Source: DATJIG01 sp050260515
GTDB lineage: Bacteria; Pseudomonadota; Alphaproteobacteria; SMXQ01
Reading direction: 5' to 3'
Assembly (NCBI GenBank): GCA_050260515.1
Contig: JBLNCI010000009.1
Span: forward strand, 1-64,000
DNA: 64,000 bases
Of the stretch, positions 26,513 through 35,683 are shown piece after piece. Under the pieces are notes generated by a model. It did not search any database, was not told the origin of the DNA, and saw only the letters and a program-made list of their open reading frames with translations. The number at the start of each line of letters is the position of its first letter. The first letter of the stretch is position 1. The translations under genes and the position numbers were made by a program.

Positions 26513-27187
26513 TCAGGCCGACGTGCCGCTTCTGGTCCCAAGACCGGCGAGGAGGTCGGCGAAGCGCTCGCCTTGCACCGTCACATGGCCGCGAATCTCG
26601 CGCGCGGCGCGCTCCTCGTCTCCGGCGACAATCGCGGCGACGATCGCCTCGTGCTCGGCGAGGGACGCGGCCAGGCGATTGCGCACCCGGAGCTGCAACC
26701 GTCGATATGACGCGAGACGCTTCTGCAGCGCCGCCGCCTGCTCGGCTACGAATCCGTTCTGGGCGGCGGCGTAGATCGCCTGGTGGAACCGCTCGTTCTC
26801 GTAATAGTACGCGTCGGAGTCGGCGAGCTCGGCTGGGCGGCGGCAGCGATCGAGTGCGTCGGCCATGGCGCTGCGATCGGAGGCCCGGAGTCGACGCGCC
26901 GAGAGCCGCGCGCACATCGCCTCGATCTCGGCCATCAGCTCGAACATCTCGATAAGACGCTTGAGGCTGGGGGCGCTGACGATCGCGCCGCGGTGCGGAC
27001 GTAGTTCGACGAGGCCGGCGGAAGCGAGCGCCTGCAGCGCTTCGCGGATCGGCGTGCGCGAGACGCCGAAGCGGTTCGCCAGCGACACCTCGTCGAGTCG
27101 CGTATCGGGAGCAAAGGTGCCGGTGAGGATCTCGGCCTCGATGGAGGCGCGAAGATGGGCGGAAACGCTCGGTTTCGTGGCGGCCAT
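26513..27187 (-). CDS. matR: GntR-family (FCD) regulator of the malonate module
   Basis: 224-residue repressor-type regulator: winged helix at about 10-75 (LANRFGVSRTPIREALQAL is the recognition region) and an all-helical FCD ligand domain at about 80-215 with the metal-site residues in NERFHQAIY and SLAEHEAIV. It is divergent from the malonyl-CoA decarboxylase/synthetase gene, as MatR is in the rhizobial mat operon, where malonate or a derivative relieves repression. The perfect palindrome at 27211-27223 lies just before its start. Symbol given by context; the regulator class is certain. Confidence 0.85.
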   Translation of the reverse strand: MAATKPSVSAHLRASIEAEILTGTFAPDTRLDEVSLANRFGVSRTPIREALQALASAGLVELRPHRGAIVSAPSLKRLIEMFELMAEIEAMCARLSARRLRASDRSAMADALDRCRRPAELADSDAYYYENERFHQAIYAAAQNGFVAEQAAALQKRLASYRRLQLRVRNRLAASLAEHEAIVAAIVAGDEERAAREIRGHVTVQGERFADLLAGLGTRSGTSA

Positions 27188-27210
27188 GACAAGATTATAC
27201 AATCGCCCAA

Positions 27211-27223
27211 TGCATTGTATGCA
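27211..27223. promoter_or_regulatory. Candidate GntR/MatR operator
   Basis: TGCATTGTATGCA is a perfect 5-bp inverted repeat around TGT. A second inverted pair, ATACAAT (27197-27203) and ATTGTAT (27214-27220), overlaps it. Position between the divergent regulator and the mat operon, and the TTGTAT-like core typical of FCD-type GntR sites, support an operator. Not tested. Confidence 0.55.
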
Positions 27224-27333
27224 ACCTGCTTGACTCGCTTCGGGGCTGTGCAATCCTTTGCAGCGACAAGCCGAATACGGCAGCGGCCGTCGCGCCACCC
27301 CGCGATACGGACGACGGAAACAGGGAGTCCACC

Positions 27334-27441
27334 GTGCAGAAGCTCATCGCAGCCGCCGTCGGCGCATGCGCGCTCGCATCCCGCTCTGGTCGTCGCTCCC
27401 ATCGCCATTTCGCTCTTCCATTTCACTCCTCGAAAGCGTGA
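27334..27441 (+). pseudogene. Possible remnant: signal-peptide-like short ORF
   Basis: A GTG start with a well-spaced GGGAG ribosome site opens a 35-codon frame whose first 16 residues (MQKLIAAAVGACALAS) look like an export signal and whose remainder is Arg/His/Ser-rich and unlike any protein I know. It may be the beginning of a lost binding-protein gene, or a leader peptide ahead of the malonate gene that starts 18 bp later. Weak evidence. Confidence 0.3.
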
Positions 27442-27459
27442 TGCGGGATCGGTGACATC

Positions 27460-30381
27460 ATGGCGATGTCCGGGTTCGGCAACTTCCTGCACGGTGTGGC
27501 GCGGCGCGGCGTCGCGCTCGCGCGCGAGATGCGGGGCGCGCCCGAACCGCAGCAGGACCCGGTGGCCGCGCTGGTCGAGGAATGCGAGGCGCTGCTGACG
27601 AGCCGCGGCGAGGCGTCGGGGGCCGCCATGGCCCAGGACATCCTCGCGCGGTGGAGCGCGCTCGACCGGGATCAGCGCAAGGATTTCCTCATCGCGCTCG
27701 GCGACCGCTTCGGCCCCGACAAGGATCGTGTGGAAGCGGCGATCGCCGCCTACCAGAAGAGCGCAGACCCGCTGACGCTCACGCGCCTCCACGAGGCGGC
27801 GGAGCCGCGCCGCCAGGAGCTGATCCGCCGCCTCAACCTCGCCAGCGGCGGTACCAAGGCGCTGGTCGACATGCGAGAGGAGCTGCTCCGTCACCGCGGT
27901 AGCTCGTCCGCCCTGAAAGCCGTCGACGCCGATTTCTTCCACCTGTTCTCGTCGTGGTTCAACCGCGGCTTCCTCGCGCTCCACCGCATCGACTGGGCGA
28001 CTCCGGCGTCGATCCTCGAGAAGATCATCCGCTATGAGGCGATCCACGCGATCAACGATTGGGACGAGCTGCGCCGCCGCATGGAGCCGTCCGACCGCAG
28101 GTGCTTCGGCTTCTTCCATCCCCAGCTCGCCGACGAGCCGCTGATCTTCGTCGAGGTCGCGCTGACGACGGCGGTTCCGGACAACGTCGACACGCTGCTG
28201 ACGGCCCACCGGACGCCGATGGCGGCCTCGGAGGCGACGACGGCGGTGTTCTACTCGCTGTCGAAGTGCCACAAGGGATTGGCCGGAGTTTCATTCGGCA
28301 ACTTCCTGATCAAGCAGGTGGTCGAGGACCTTCGCCGGGAATTGCCGCGGCTCGAAACGTTCGTCACGCTGTCGCCCGTGCCGGGCTTCGCCGCCTGGCT
28401 CGACCGCGAGCGCAAGTCGGAGTCCGCCGCCGTCCTGAGCGCGCGCGACAAGGATATCCTCATCGGCCTCGACGTTCCCGGGTGGCAGGACGATCCCGCC
28501 GTCGTCGAGGCGGTGCGCGGGCCGATGCTGCGCGCGGCGGCGCACTATTTCCTGACCGCACGAACGTCTTCAGGGGGCATCGTCGATGCCGTCGCACGGT
28601 TCCATCTCGGCAACGGCGCGCGCCTCGAGCGCCTGAACTATCTCGCCGACCGTTCGCCCAACGGCATGCGCCAGTCGTACGGACTGATGGTCAACTATCT
28701 CTACGAACTCGGCGACATCGAGGCGAACCACGAGACGTTCGCGGCGCGCAACGAGGTCGTGACGACCGAGAGCGTGCGCCGGTGGCTCGGTGCCTTGGAG
28801 GAGTCGTCGCCGTTAAAGGCGTTCGCCCAGCGCCTGATGCGACCGAAAGCGAAGAACCACCTGTTCGATCTCATTCGCTCCCGCATCGCCGGCCGCCAGC
28901 GGGCCTTCATCGAGACCGCCGACGGGCGGCAGCTCACCTATCAGGACGCGCTCGACACCTCCGCGCGGCTTGCGAATGCCCTGGTCTCATTCGCCGTCGC
29001 TCCCGGTGATCGCGTCGCCGTGCAGGTGGAGAAGAGTCCCGAAGCGATCCTGCTGTACCTCGCGTGTCTGCGCGCGGGCGCGGTGTATCTGCCGCTGAAC
29101 ACCGGCTACACCCTGGCCGAGCTCGAGTACTTCATCGGCGATGCCGAACCGAAGCTCGTCGTGTGCGATCCGGCGGTGGCCGCGTCGCTGGAATCCGTCG
29201 CGGTCAAGCACGGCGGCACGGTGGCGACGCTGGGCGCGGACGGCGCCGGCACCCTGATGGACGCGGCGCGCGCCATGGCGGCGGATTTCGCCGACGTCGC
29301 ACGCGCGCCCGAGGACCTCGCGGCGATCCTCTACACGTCGGGAACCACCGGCCGGTCGAAAGGCGCGATGCTGTCCCACGACAACCTCGGCTCGAATGCC
29401 ACCACGCTCGCCGGCTACTGGCGCTTCACGGCCGACGACGTCCTGCTCCACGCGCTGCCGATCTTCCACACCCACGGGCTGTTCGTCGCCACCAACGTCA
29501 CGCTGATGGCGGGCTCGTCGATGCTGTTCCTGGCCAAATTCGACGCCGACGAGATCATGCGGCTGATGCCCCAGGCCAGCGTGATGATGGGCGTGCCCAC
29601 GTTCTACGTCCGCCTTCTCCAGCATCCGGAGCTTACTCGCGAGGCGACGGCGCACATGCGCCTGTTCATCTCGGGCTCCGCCCCGCTGCTTGCGGAGACC
29701 CACGTGGAGTGGGAGCGGCGGACGGGGCACCGCATCCTCGAACGGTACGGGATGACGGAAACGAACATGAACACCTCGAATCCCTACGACGGCGTGCGCA
29801 AGGCGGGGACCGTCGGCTTTCCGCTTCCCGGGGTGTCGCTACGGATCACGGATCCCGCGACCGGAGCTCCGCTTCCCAACGGCGCCGTCGGCATGATCGA
29901 GGTCAAGGGGCCGAACGTGTTCCGCGGCTACTGGCGCATGCCGGAGAAGACCCGCGCCGAGTTCCGCGCCGACGGCTACTTCATCACCGGCGATCTCGGC
30001 ACGATCGACGGTGACGGGTATGTCAGCATCGTCGGCCGCGACAAGGACATGGTCATCACGGGCGGATTGAACGTCTATCCCAAGGAAGTGGAGGAGGCGA
30101 TCGACGCGCTGCCGGGGGTCGTCGAGTCGGCGGTGTTCGGCGTGCCGCATCCCGACTTCGGCGAGGGCGTGACCGCGGCGGTGGTGCGCGCCAACGGCGC
30201 GGCGGTCGACGAGCGCATGATTCAGCAATCGCTCGCCGGCAAGCTCGCCAGGTTCAAGCAACCCAAGCGCGTCCTGTTTGTCGACGAGCTGCCGCGCAAC
30301 ACCATGGGCAAGGTGCAGAAGAACGTGCTGCGGGAGACGCACGCCGACCTGTATGACGCCGAGGGGGCGTCCACGTCGTAA
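27460..30381 (+). CDS. matAB: Malonyl-CoA decarboxylase / malonyl-CoA synthetase fusion (MatA-MatB)
   Basis: 973 residues joining two enzymes of malonate use. Residues about 1-455 are malonyl-CoA decarboxylase: RRCFGFFHPQL, EPLIFVEVAL, FYSLSKCHKGLAGVSFGNFL, LSPVPGFAAWL and the catalytic FHLGNGA motif with His382, then GLMVNYLYEL. Residues about 465-973 are an acyl-adenylating malonyl-CoA synthetase: YTSGTTGRSKG from Tyr625, ERYGMTETNMNTSNPYDG, TGDLGTIDGDGY, and the C-terminal catalytic Lys951 in NTMGKVQKN. Both sites look intact, so one polypeptide could turn malonate plus CoA into acetyl-CoA and CO2. In rhizobia these are separate genes matA and matB. It is divergent from the GntR gene and followed by a TRAP transporter. 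Confidence 0.93.
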   Translation: MAMSGFGNFLHGVARRGVALAREMRGAPEPQQDPVAALVEECEALLTSRGEASGAAMAQDILARWSALDRDQRKDFLIALGDRFGPDKDRVEAAIAAYQKSADPLTLTRLHEAAEPRRQELIRRLNLASGGTKALVDMREELLRHRGSSSALKAVDADFFHLFSSWFNRGFLALHRIDWATPASILEKIIRYEAIHAINDWDELRRRMEPSDRRCFGFFHPQLADEPLIFVEVALTTAVPDNVDTLLTAHRTPMAASEATTAVFYSLSKCHKGLAGVSFGNFLIKQVVEDLRRELPRLETFVTLSPVPGFAAWLDRERKSESAAVLSARDKDILIGLDVPGWQDDPAVVEAVRGPMLRAAAHYFLTARTSSGGIVDAVARFHLGNGARLERLNYLADRSPNGMRQSYGLMVNYLYELGDIEANHETFAARNEVVTTESVRRWLGALEESSPLKAFAQRLMRPKAKNHLFDLIRSRIAGRQRAFIETADGRQLTYQDALDTSARLANALVSFAVAPGDRVAVQVEKSPEAILLYLACLRAGAVYLPLNTGYTLAELEYFIGDAEPKLVVCDPAVAASLESVAVKHGGTVATLGADGAGTLMDAARAMAADFADVARAPEDLAAILYTSGTTGRSKGAMLSHDNLGSNATTLAGYWRFTADDVLLHALPIFHTHGLFVATNVTLMAGSSMLFLAKFDADEIMRLMPQASVMMGVPTFYVRLLQHPELTREATAHMRLFISGSAPLLAETHVEWERRTGHRILERYGMTETNMNTSNPYDGVRKAGTVGFPLPGVSLRITDPATGAPLPNGAVGMIEVKGPNVFRGYWRMPEKTRAEFRADGYFITGDLGTIDGDGYVSIVGRDKDMVITGGLNVYPKEVEEAIDALPGVVESAVFGVPHPDFGEGVTAAVVRANGAAVDERMIQQSLAGKLARFKQPKRVLFVDELPRNTMGKVQKNVLRETHADLYDAEGASTS

Positions 30382-30478
30382 AGCTCGTAGCGCGGCGCCT
30401 TGTTGCGGGCCGCCGCGTCAGTGTCGCCAGTCAACGAAAACCGCCGGCGCATCCGCCCGGCAATCGAGGGAGGCTTCC

Positions 30479-31501
30479 ATGGATAGCGTTCGTCGCCGGC
30501 TTGTGATCGGCGGGCTCACACTGCCGTTGCTGATGGGGCAGCGTTTCGCGTTCGCCCAAAGCTCCAAGACGCTCAAGATCTCGCACCAGTTCCCGGGCGG
30601 GACCATCGACGAGGGCGATTTCCGCGACCGCCTGGTCCGCAAGTTCGCCCAGCAAGTCGAAGCGAAGACCAACGGCGCGCTCAAGTTCCAGATCTATCCG
30701 GGCTCGTCGCTGATGAAGACCAATGCCCAGTTCAGCGCGATGCGGAAGGGTGCCCTCGATGCGAGCCTCGTCCCTCTGTCGTACGCCGGCGGCGAGGTGC
30801 CGGAGGTCAACATCGGCCTGATGCCGGGGCTGGTCACCAGCTACGACCAGGGCGCGAAATGGAAGAACTCCGAGGTCGGCAAGCTGCTCTCGGAGATCCT
30901 CGATCAGAAGGGCATTCAGGTCGTGAGTTGGATCTGGCAGGCGGGCGGCGTCGCCAGCCGGTCGAAGCCGCTCGTCCAGCCCGAGGATGCCAAGGGCATG
31001 AAGGTTCGCGGCGGCAGCCGCGAGATGGACCTGATGCTGAAGGCCGCCGGTGCTTCGGTGCTGTCGCTGCCCTCCGACGAGATCTACGCCGCGATGCAGA
31101 CGGGCGCCATGGATGCGGCGATGACGTCGTCCACCAGCTTCATCTCCTTCAAGCTCGAGGAGATCGCGAAGCACTTCACCTCCGGCGAGAAGTACGCCTA
31201 CTGGTTCATGTTCGAGCCGCTGCTCATGTCGAAGCAGGTGTTTCAGTCGCTGCCGAAGGACCAGCAGGACGCGGTCATGTCGGTGGGCGCTGAAATGGAG
31301 ACGTTCGCCGTCGAGGCGGCGCGGGCCGACGACAAGGCGGCGGCGCAGGTCTATGCCAAGGCCGGCGCCAAGGTCTACGAACTCGACGAGCCCACGGTGA
31401 AGAAGTGGCAGACGCTGGCGCGTGAGGCGGCGTGGAAGGACTACGCCAGCCACAATGCGAACTGCGCCAAGCTGCTCGCCGCGGCGGAGAAGCTCCTCTG
31501 A
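30479..31501 (+). CDS. dctP: TRAP transporter substrate-binding protein (DctP)
   Basis: 340-residue periplasmic receptor with a signal peptide (MDSVRRRLVIGGLTLPLLMGQRFAFA) and the DctP fold: KISHQFPGG, FQIYPGSSLMKTNAQFSAMRKGALD, KVRGGSREMDLMLKAAGA. The ATG at 30479 follows a GGGAGG ribosome site. With the next two genes it makes a complete TRAP system, which imports an organic acid using the sodium gradient. Placement after the malonate fusion suggests malonate as substrate; this is inference. Confidence 0.9.
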   Translation: MDSVRRRLVIGGLTLPLLMGQRFAFAQSSKTLKISHQFPGGTIDEGDFRDRLVRKFAQQVEAKTNGALKFQIYPGSSLMKTNAQFSAMRKGALDASLVPLSYAGGEVPEVNIGLMPGLVTSYDQGAKWKNSEVGKLLSEILDQKGIQVVSWIWQAGGVASRSKPLVQPEDAKGMKVRGGSREMDLMLKAAGASVLSLPSDEIYAAMQTGAMDAAMTSSTSFISFKLEEIAKHFTSGEKYAYWFMFEPLLMSKQVFQSLPKDQQDAVMSVGAEMETFAVEAARADDKAAAQVYAKAGAKVYELDEPTVKKWQTLAREAAWKDYASHNANCAKLLAAAEKLL

Positions 31502-31539
31502 GCGTCGGCAGGTCGGCGGCGGGCGAGGGCGGCACGGTC

Positions 31540-32061
31540 GTGCGTTGGGCCAACCGTGCGCTCGCCCGCGTCAATGCCATGATGACCACCCTCGGCATGT
31601 GCGCGCTTGTCGCCGCGTCGCTCGTGCTCACGCACAGCGTGATCACGCGCTACTGGCTCGGCTATGCCACCGACTGGCAGGACACAATTGCCGTGTTCTG
31701 TCTGGTCGGCGCCGTGTTCCTGTCGAGCGCCCACGTGCAGTCGATCGGCGGCCACATCGCGATCGGTGCCCTCGCCGAGGTGTTGCCGCCGCGGATCGAT
31801 CGGATGCGGCGGCTGATGGTCCTCTGGTGTTCGCTCGCGTTCTGCGCCTTCTTCGCATGGAAGTCATGGTCGCTGACGTACGAAGCGTGGGAGGAAGGAC
31901 ATCGTCTCGCCTCCTCGTTCTCGCCGCCGCTCGCGATTCCGTATTTCATGATGTCGGTCGGGATGACGCTGCTCACGCTGCAGATACTGCTCCAGGCCAT
32001 CACCCGCACGCCGCCGCCGGCTGCTCTCGATGCGCCGACCAGCCCGGTGGGCCATGTCTGA
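31540..32061 (+). CDS. dctQ: TRAP transporter small membrane subunit (DctQ)
   Basis: 173 residues with four membrane helices and the DctQ pattern (TRYWLGYATDWQDTIAVFCLVGAVFLSSA). The start is a GTG at 31540; ATG codons a little later (MMTTLG) would cut the first helix region only slightly. It overlaps the dctM start by 8 bp. Confidence 0.82.
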   Translation: MRWANRALARVNAMMTTLGMCALVAASLVLTHSVITRYWLGYATDWQDTIAVFCLVGAVFLSSAHVQSIGGHIAIGALAEVLPPRIDRMRRLMVLWCSLAFCAFFAWKSWSLTYEAWEEGHRLASSFSPPLAIPYFMMSVGMTLLTLQILLQAITRTPPPAALDAPTSPVGHV

Positions 32062-33391
32062 CACGCTCATCGGTTTCGCGTACGGCGGGGTGACGTTGCT
32101 CCTCATGTTCCTGGGGGTGCCGATCGCGTTTGCGCTGGGCGCGACCGCGGTGCTGTTCATGCTGTTCTTCATGCCGGCGTCCTCGCTCGATACGGTGGCG
32201 CAGAACGTCTACGAGGAGATGGCGAGCATCACCCTGCTCTCGATCCCGCTGTTCATCCTCAAGGGCGTTGCGATCGGACGGTCGCGCGCGGGCCAGGACC
32301 TCTATTCGGCCCTGCACGTGTGGCTGGGGCGCGTCCCCGGCGGCCTCGGCGTCGCCAACGTCTTCGCCTGCGGGATATTCGCGGCGATGGCCGGCTCCAG
32401 CCCGGCGACCTGCTCGGCGATCGGCGGCGCCGGCATCCCGGAGATGCGCAAATTCGGCTACTCGCCGGGGCTCGCGGCGGGAATCATCGCCGCCGGCGGG
32501 ACCCTCGGGATCCTGCTGCCGCCCTCGATCACCATGATCCTCTACGCAGTCGCTGCCCAGGTGTCGCTCGGCCGGCTGTTCCTGGCGGGCGTCGGACCGG
32601 GGTTGCTGCTGGTCGCGCTGTTCGCGACCTACGCCGTCTACAAGTACAGCGCCGAGGTGCGGCAGGAGCGAGCTGCGAAGAACGCGTCGGCGGCCGCGCG
32701 CCGGCCGCTGCTCGCCTTCACATTCCGCGAGAAGATGGGCGCGCTGCCGCGCATCCTGCCCTTCGTCGTGCTCCTCATCGGCGTGATGGTGGCGCTTTAC
32801 GGCGGCTACGCGACGCCGTCCGAGACGGCGGGGCTCGGCGCCGTGCTGGCGCTCGTGCTGATCGCCATGATCTACGGCATCTGGAGGCCACGCGACCTCC
32901 GGCCGATCCTGTCGGCCACGCTGCGCGAATCGACGATGCTGATGCTCATCATCGGCATGTCGCTGCTGTTCTCCTACGTGATGAGCTACCTGCACATCAG
33001 CCAGTCCGCGGCGATGTGGCTGGTCTCGCTGCATCTCAGCCGCTGGCTGCTGCTGACCGGGATTCTGCTGATCGTCGTCGTGCTCGGCTTCTTCCTCCCG
33101 CCGGTGTCGATCATCCTGATGATCGCGCCGATCATCCTGCCGCCGCTTAAGGCGGATGGCTTCGACCTGATCTGGTTCGGCGTCCTGATGACGATCGTGA
33201 TGGAGATGGGGCTGATCCATCCCCCGGTCGGCCTCAACATCTTCGTCATCAAGAGCATCGCGCCGGACATCTCGCTCCGCGACCTCATCTTCGGGATCCT
33301 GCCCTTCGTCGGGCTGATGCTGCTTGCGGTGGTGATGCTGTGCGTCTGGCCCGAGATCGCCACCTGGTTCCCCAAAGCCGTGATGGGCTGA
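32054..33391 (+). CDS. dctM: TRAP transporter large permease subunit (DctM)
   Basis: 445-residue permease with about 12 membrane segments and DctM hallmarks: SIPLFILKGVAIGRS, AGSSPATCSAIGGAGIPEM, GTLGILLPPSITMILYA and EMGLIHPPVGLNIFVI. The ATG at 32054 lies inside the end of dctQ. Completes the TRAP system. Confidence 0.93.
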   Translation: MSDTLIGFAYGGVTLLLMFLGVPIAFALGATAVLFMLFFMPASSLDTVAQNVYEEMASITLLSIPLFILKGVAIGRSRAGQDLYSALHVWLGRVPGGLGVANVFACGIFAAMAGSSPATCSAIGGAGIPEMRKFGYSPGLAAGIIAAGGTLGILLPPSITMILYAVAAQVSLGRLFLAGVGPGLLLVALFATYAVYKYSAEVRQERAAKNASAAARRPLLAFTFREKMGALPRILPFVVLLIGVMVALYGGYATPSETAGLGAVLALVLIAMIYGIWRPRDLRPILSATLRESTMLMLIIGMSLLFSYVMSYLHISQSAAMWLVSLHLSRWLLLTGILLIVVVLGFFLPPVSIILMIAPIILPPLKADGFDLIWFGVLMTIVMEMGLIHPPVGLNIFVIKSIAPDISLRDLIFGILPFVGLMLLAVVMLCVWPEIATWFPKAVMG

Positions 33392-33459
33392 TCCTCTGGC
33401 CAGCGACGCGCCCTCTCCGTACACTTGCGGCACCGTTCCACTGCCGCGATGCCGACCAC

Positions 33460-33843
33460 ATGAGCGACGAACATCCCTCCGGCGAGCTGGCGCTGCGCGC
33501 CATCGCGATGCCCGCCGACGCCAACCCCCACGGCGACATTTTCGGCGGCTGGCTGCTGTCGCAGATGGATCTCGCCGGCGCGACGGTGGCGACCCGCCGC
33601 GCCAAGGGGCGCATCGTCACCGTGGCGATCGCCACGATGACGTTCAAGCGGCCGGTGTTCGTCGGCGACGAGGTGAGCTGCTACGCCCGCGTCTCTAAGA
33701 CCGGCCGCACGTCCATCGTCGTCGACGTGGAGAGCTGGGCCCGCCGCGGCATCGGCGGCGAGCACCTGAAGGTCACCGAGGGGGTTTTCACTTACGTCGC
33801 CGTCGACGAGGAGCGCCGCCCGAAGCCGCTTCCCCCGGAATAG
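33460..33843 (+). CDS. YciA-type acyl-CoA thioesterase
   Basis: 127-residue hotdog-fold thioesterase that cleaves acyl-CoAs. The motif ANPHGDIFGGWLLSQMDLAG contains the family's Asn-X-X-Gly-Asp-X-Phe-Gly-Gly signature, with FKRPVFVGDEVSCYARV after it. It follows dctM by 68 bp on the same strand and may guard CoA levels when malonyl-CoA builds up, though YciA-like enzymes are broad and often housekeeping. The ATG at 33460 is the natural start. Confidence 0.88.
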   Translation: MSDEHPSGELALRAIAMPADANPHGDIFGGWLLSQMDLAGATVATRRAKGRIVTVAIATMTFKRPVFVGDEVSCYARVSKTGRTSIVVDVESWARRGIGGEHLKVTEGVFTYVAVDEERRPKPLPPE

Positions 33844-33935
33844 TGCAAACTGCCTGATAGACACCGCAGCGAAGCGCGGCGGAACTCCCGCAGTGCGGCA
33901 TCGTTTCTTCGCAGGATCATTGCTGCGGGTCGCGC

Positions 33936-34952
33936 GTGGACGAGAACACCAGGAGCGTCGCATCCCTGTCGAGAAGGCGTGCGCTCGCGCTCCTTCTGTC
34001 CGCGCCCGTGTGCGTCGTTGCCAGGCGTGCAATCGCCCGCTCCGAAGCCCCCATCCGCATCGGCGCCCTGAAGTACGGGACCGCGGAATGGGAACTCGAC
34101 GTCATCACGACGCACGGATTGGACGACGCCCACGGCGTGCGCGTAACGCCGGTGCCGCTGGCATCGAACGAGGCCGCAAAGATCGCGTTGCTCGGCGGCT
34201 CGGTCGACATGATCGTGTCGGACTGGATATGGGTGGCGCGCCAGAGGTCCGACGGGCGCGCGCTGAGCTTCATCCCGTACTCGCTCGCGGTCGGCAGCCT
34301 CGTGACCATGGCGACGTCGCCCGTCGACGGGATCGCCGACCTCCGGCACCTCCGCATCGGAGTCGCCGGCGGACCACTCGACAAAAGCTGGCTTCTGCTG
34401 CGCGCCTTGGCGCGCCGAGAGGCCAGCTTCGATCCCGCGGCCACGGCCCGTGTCTCGTTCGCGGCGCCGCCATTGCTCGAACAGCAACTTCGGGTCGGCC
34501 GCCTCGATGCCGTGCTCACCTACTGGCACTCGGCGGCGCGACTCGAGGTTGACGGCTGCCGAGCGGCGATCGCCGTCGCGGACATTGTGCGTCGGCTCGG
34601 CGTACCCGAGGACGTGCCGATGCTGGGCTACGTATTCCGCGATGCGTGGGCGAACGACCGCGCCGACTTGGTGCGAGGATTCGCGGCAGCCTCTCGCAAA
34701 GCGAAGGCGCTGCTGGCCGAGTCCGATGACGAGTGGCGGCGCATTGCGCCGCTGACCGGCGCCCACGACGACCGCACGCTCGCGCTGCTGCGGGCCGGGT
34801 ACCGCGACGGCATTCCGCGCACTTGGGGGCCCGCCGAGCGCGACGGGGCCGAGCGGCTGTTTGCGTACCTGGCGGAAACCGGCGGTCGGGAGTTGGTCGG
34901 CTCTGCCCGTGGCGTCGCCCCGGGGACATTCTGGCCGGGGTTGGTCCTGTGA
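33936..34952 (+). CDS. SsuA/NrtA-like ABC substrate-binding protein
   Basis: 338-residue periplasmic binding protein of the nitrate/sulfonate/taurine type. Twin-arginine-like leader (SLSRRRALALLLSAPVCVVARRAIA), then PIRIGALKYGTAEWELDVI and the VPLASNEAAKIALLGGSVDMIVSDWIW substrate-domain pattern. Start is GTG at 33936. Its stop overlaps the permease start by 4 bp. Ligand unknown; the linked PQQ-dehydrogenase genes suggest a compound or metal chelate needed for that pathway, but this is inference. Confidence 0.82.
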   Translation: MDENTRSVASLSRRRALALLLSAPVCVVARRAIARSEAPIRIGALKYGTAEWELDVITTHGLDDAHGVRVTPVPLASNEAAKIALLGGSVDMIVSDWIWVARQRSDGRALSFIPYSLAVGSLVTMATSPVDGIADLRHLRIGVAGGPLDKSWLLLRALARREASFDPAATARVSFAAPPLLEQQLRVGRLDAVLTYWHSAARLEVDGCRAAIAVADIVRRLGVPEDVPMLGYVFRDAWANDRADLVRGFAAASRKAKALLAESDDEWRRIAPLTGAHDDRTLALLRAGYRDGIPRTWGPAERDGAERLFAYLAETGGRELVGSARGVAPGTFWPGLVL

Positions 34953-35683
34953 CGGCACTCCGGCATCTCGCTCCGTTCGCGCTGCTGCTCGCGGTATGGC
35001 AGGTTGCGGCACTTGTGGCCGCAAGCCCGGCGCTTCCCGGACCCGCCGCCGTGGCCGCGGCAATGGCGGAGGAGACGGTCCATGGCCCGCTGTTGTTCCA
35101 TCTCGCGGCGACCTTAGGCCGCGTCGCAGCCGGATTCGTCCTCGCGATGCTCGTCGGCACGGCGCTCGGCATCGCCATGGGCCGGTCCTCCACGGTGGAC
35201 CGCTGGCTCGACGGATTGATGCTGGCGTTGCTGAACCTGCCCGCCATCGTGCTCGCGGTGCTCGTCTACATCTGGCTCGGTCTCGGCGAGCTTGCCGTCG
35301 TCGTCACCGTTGCTGTGCTGAAGATTCCCAACGTGGCGGTGACGATCCGCGAAGGCACCCGCGCGCTGGAACGGCAATACGATGAGGTGGCCGCGGCGTA
35401 CCGGCTCACATGGGCGACGCGACTGCGCGCCATCGTCTTCCCCCAGCTCGCTCCGTACATCGCGGCGAGCGCCCGCAACGGCTTCGCGCTGGCATGGAAG
35501 ATCGTGCTCGTCGTCGAGCTGTTGGGGCGGTCGAGCGGCATCGGGTTCGAGTTGCAGACCTACTTCCAGCTTTTCGACGTATCGCGGGTGCTGGCCTACG
35601 CGATCGCCTTCATCGTCTGCGCGCTGCTGATCGACGTCGCCGCGGGGCGGTTGGAGAGACGGACCCTACGGTGGCGCGTATGA
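34949..35683 (+). CDS. SsuC-like ABC transporter permease
   Basis: 244 residues, six membrane helices, with the BPD-type coupling loop around EGTRALERQYDEVAAAYRLTWATRLRAIVFPQLAPYI. GTG start overlaps the binding-protein stop; the stop overlaps the ATPase start (ATGA). Family: taurine/sulfonate/nitrate importers. Confidence 0.88.
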   Translation: MTALRHLAPFALLLAVWQVAALVAASPALPGPAAVAAAMAEETVHGPLLFHLAATLGRVAAGFVLAMLVGTALGIAMGRSSTVDRWLDGLMLALLNLPAIVLAVLVYIWLGLGELAVVVTVAVLKIPNVAVTIREGTRALERQYDEVAAAYRLTWATRLRAIVFPQLAPYIAASARNGFALAWKIVLVVELLGRSSGIGFELQTYFQLFDVSRVLAYAIAFIVCALLIDVAAGRLERRTLRWRV

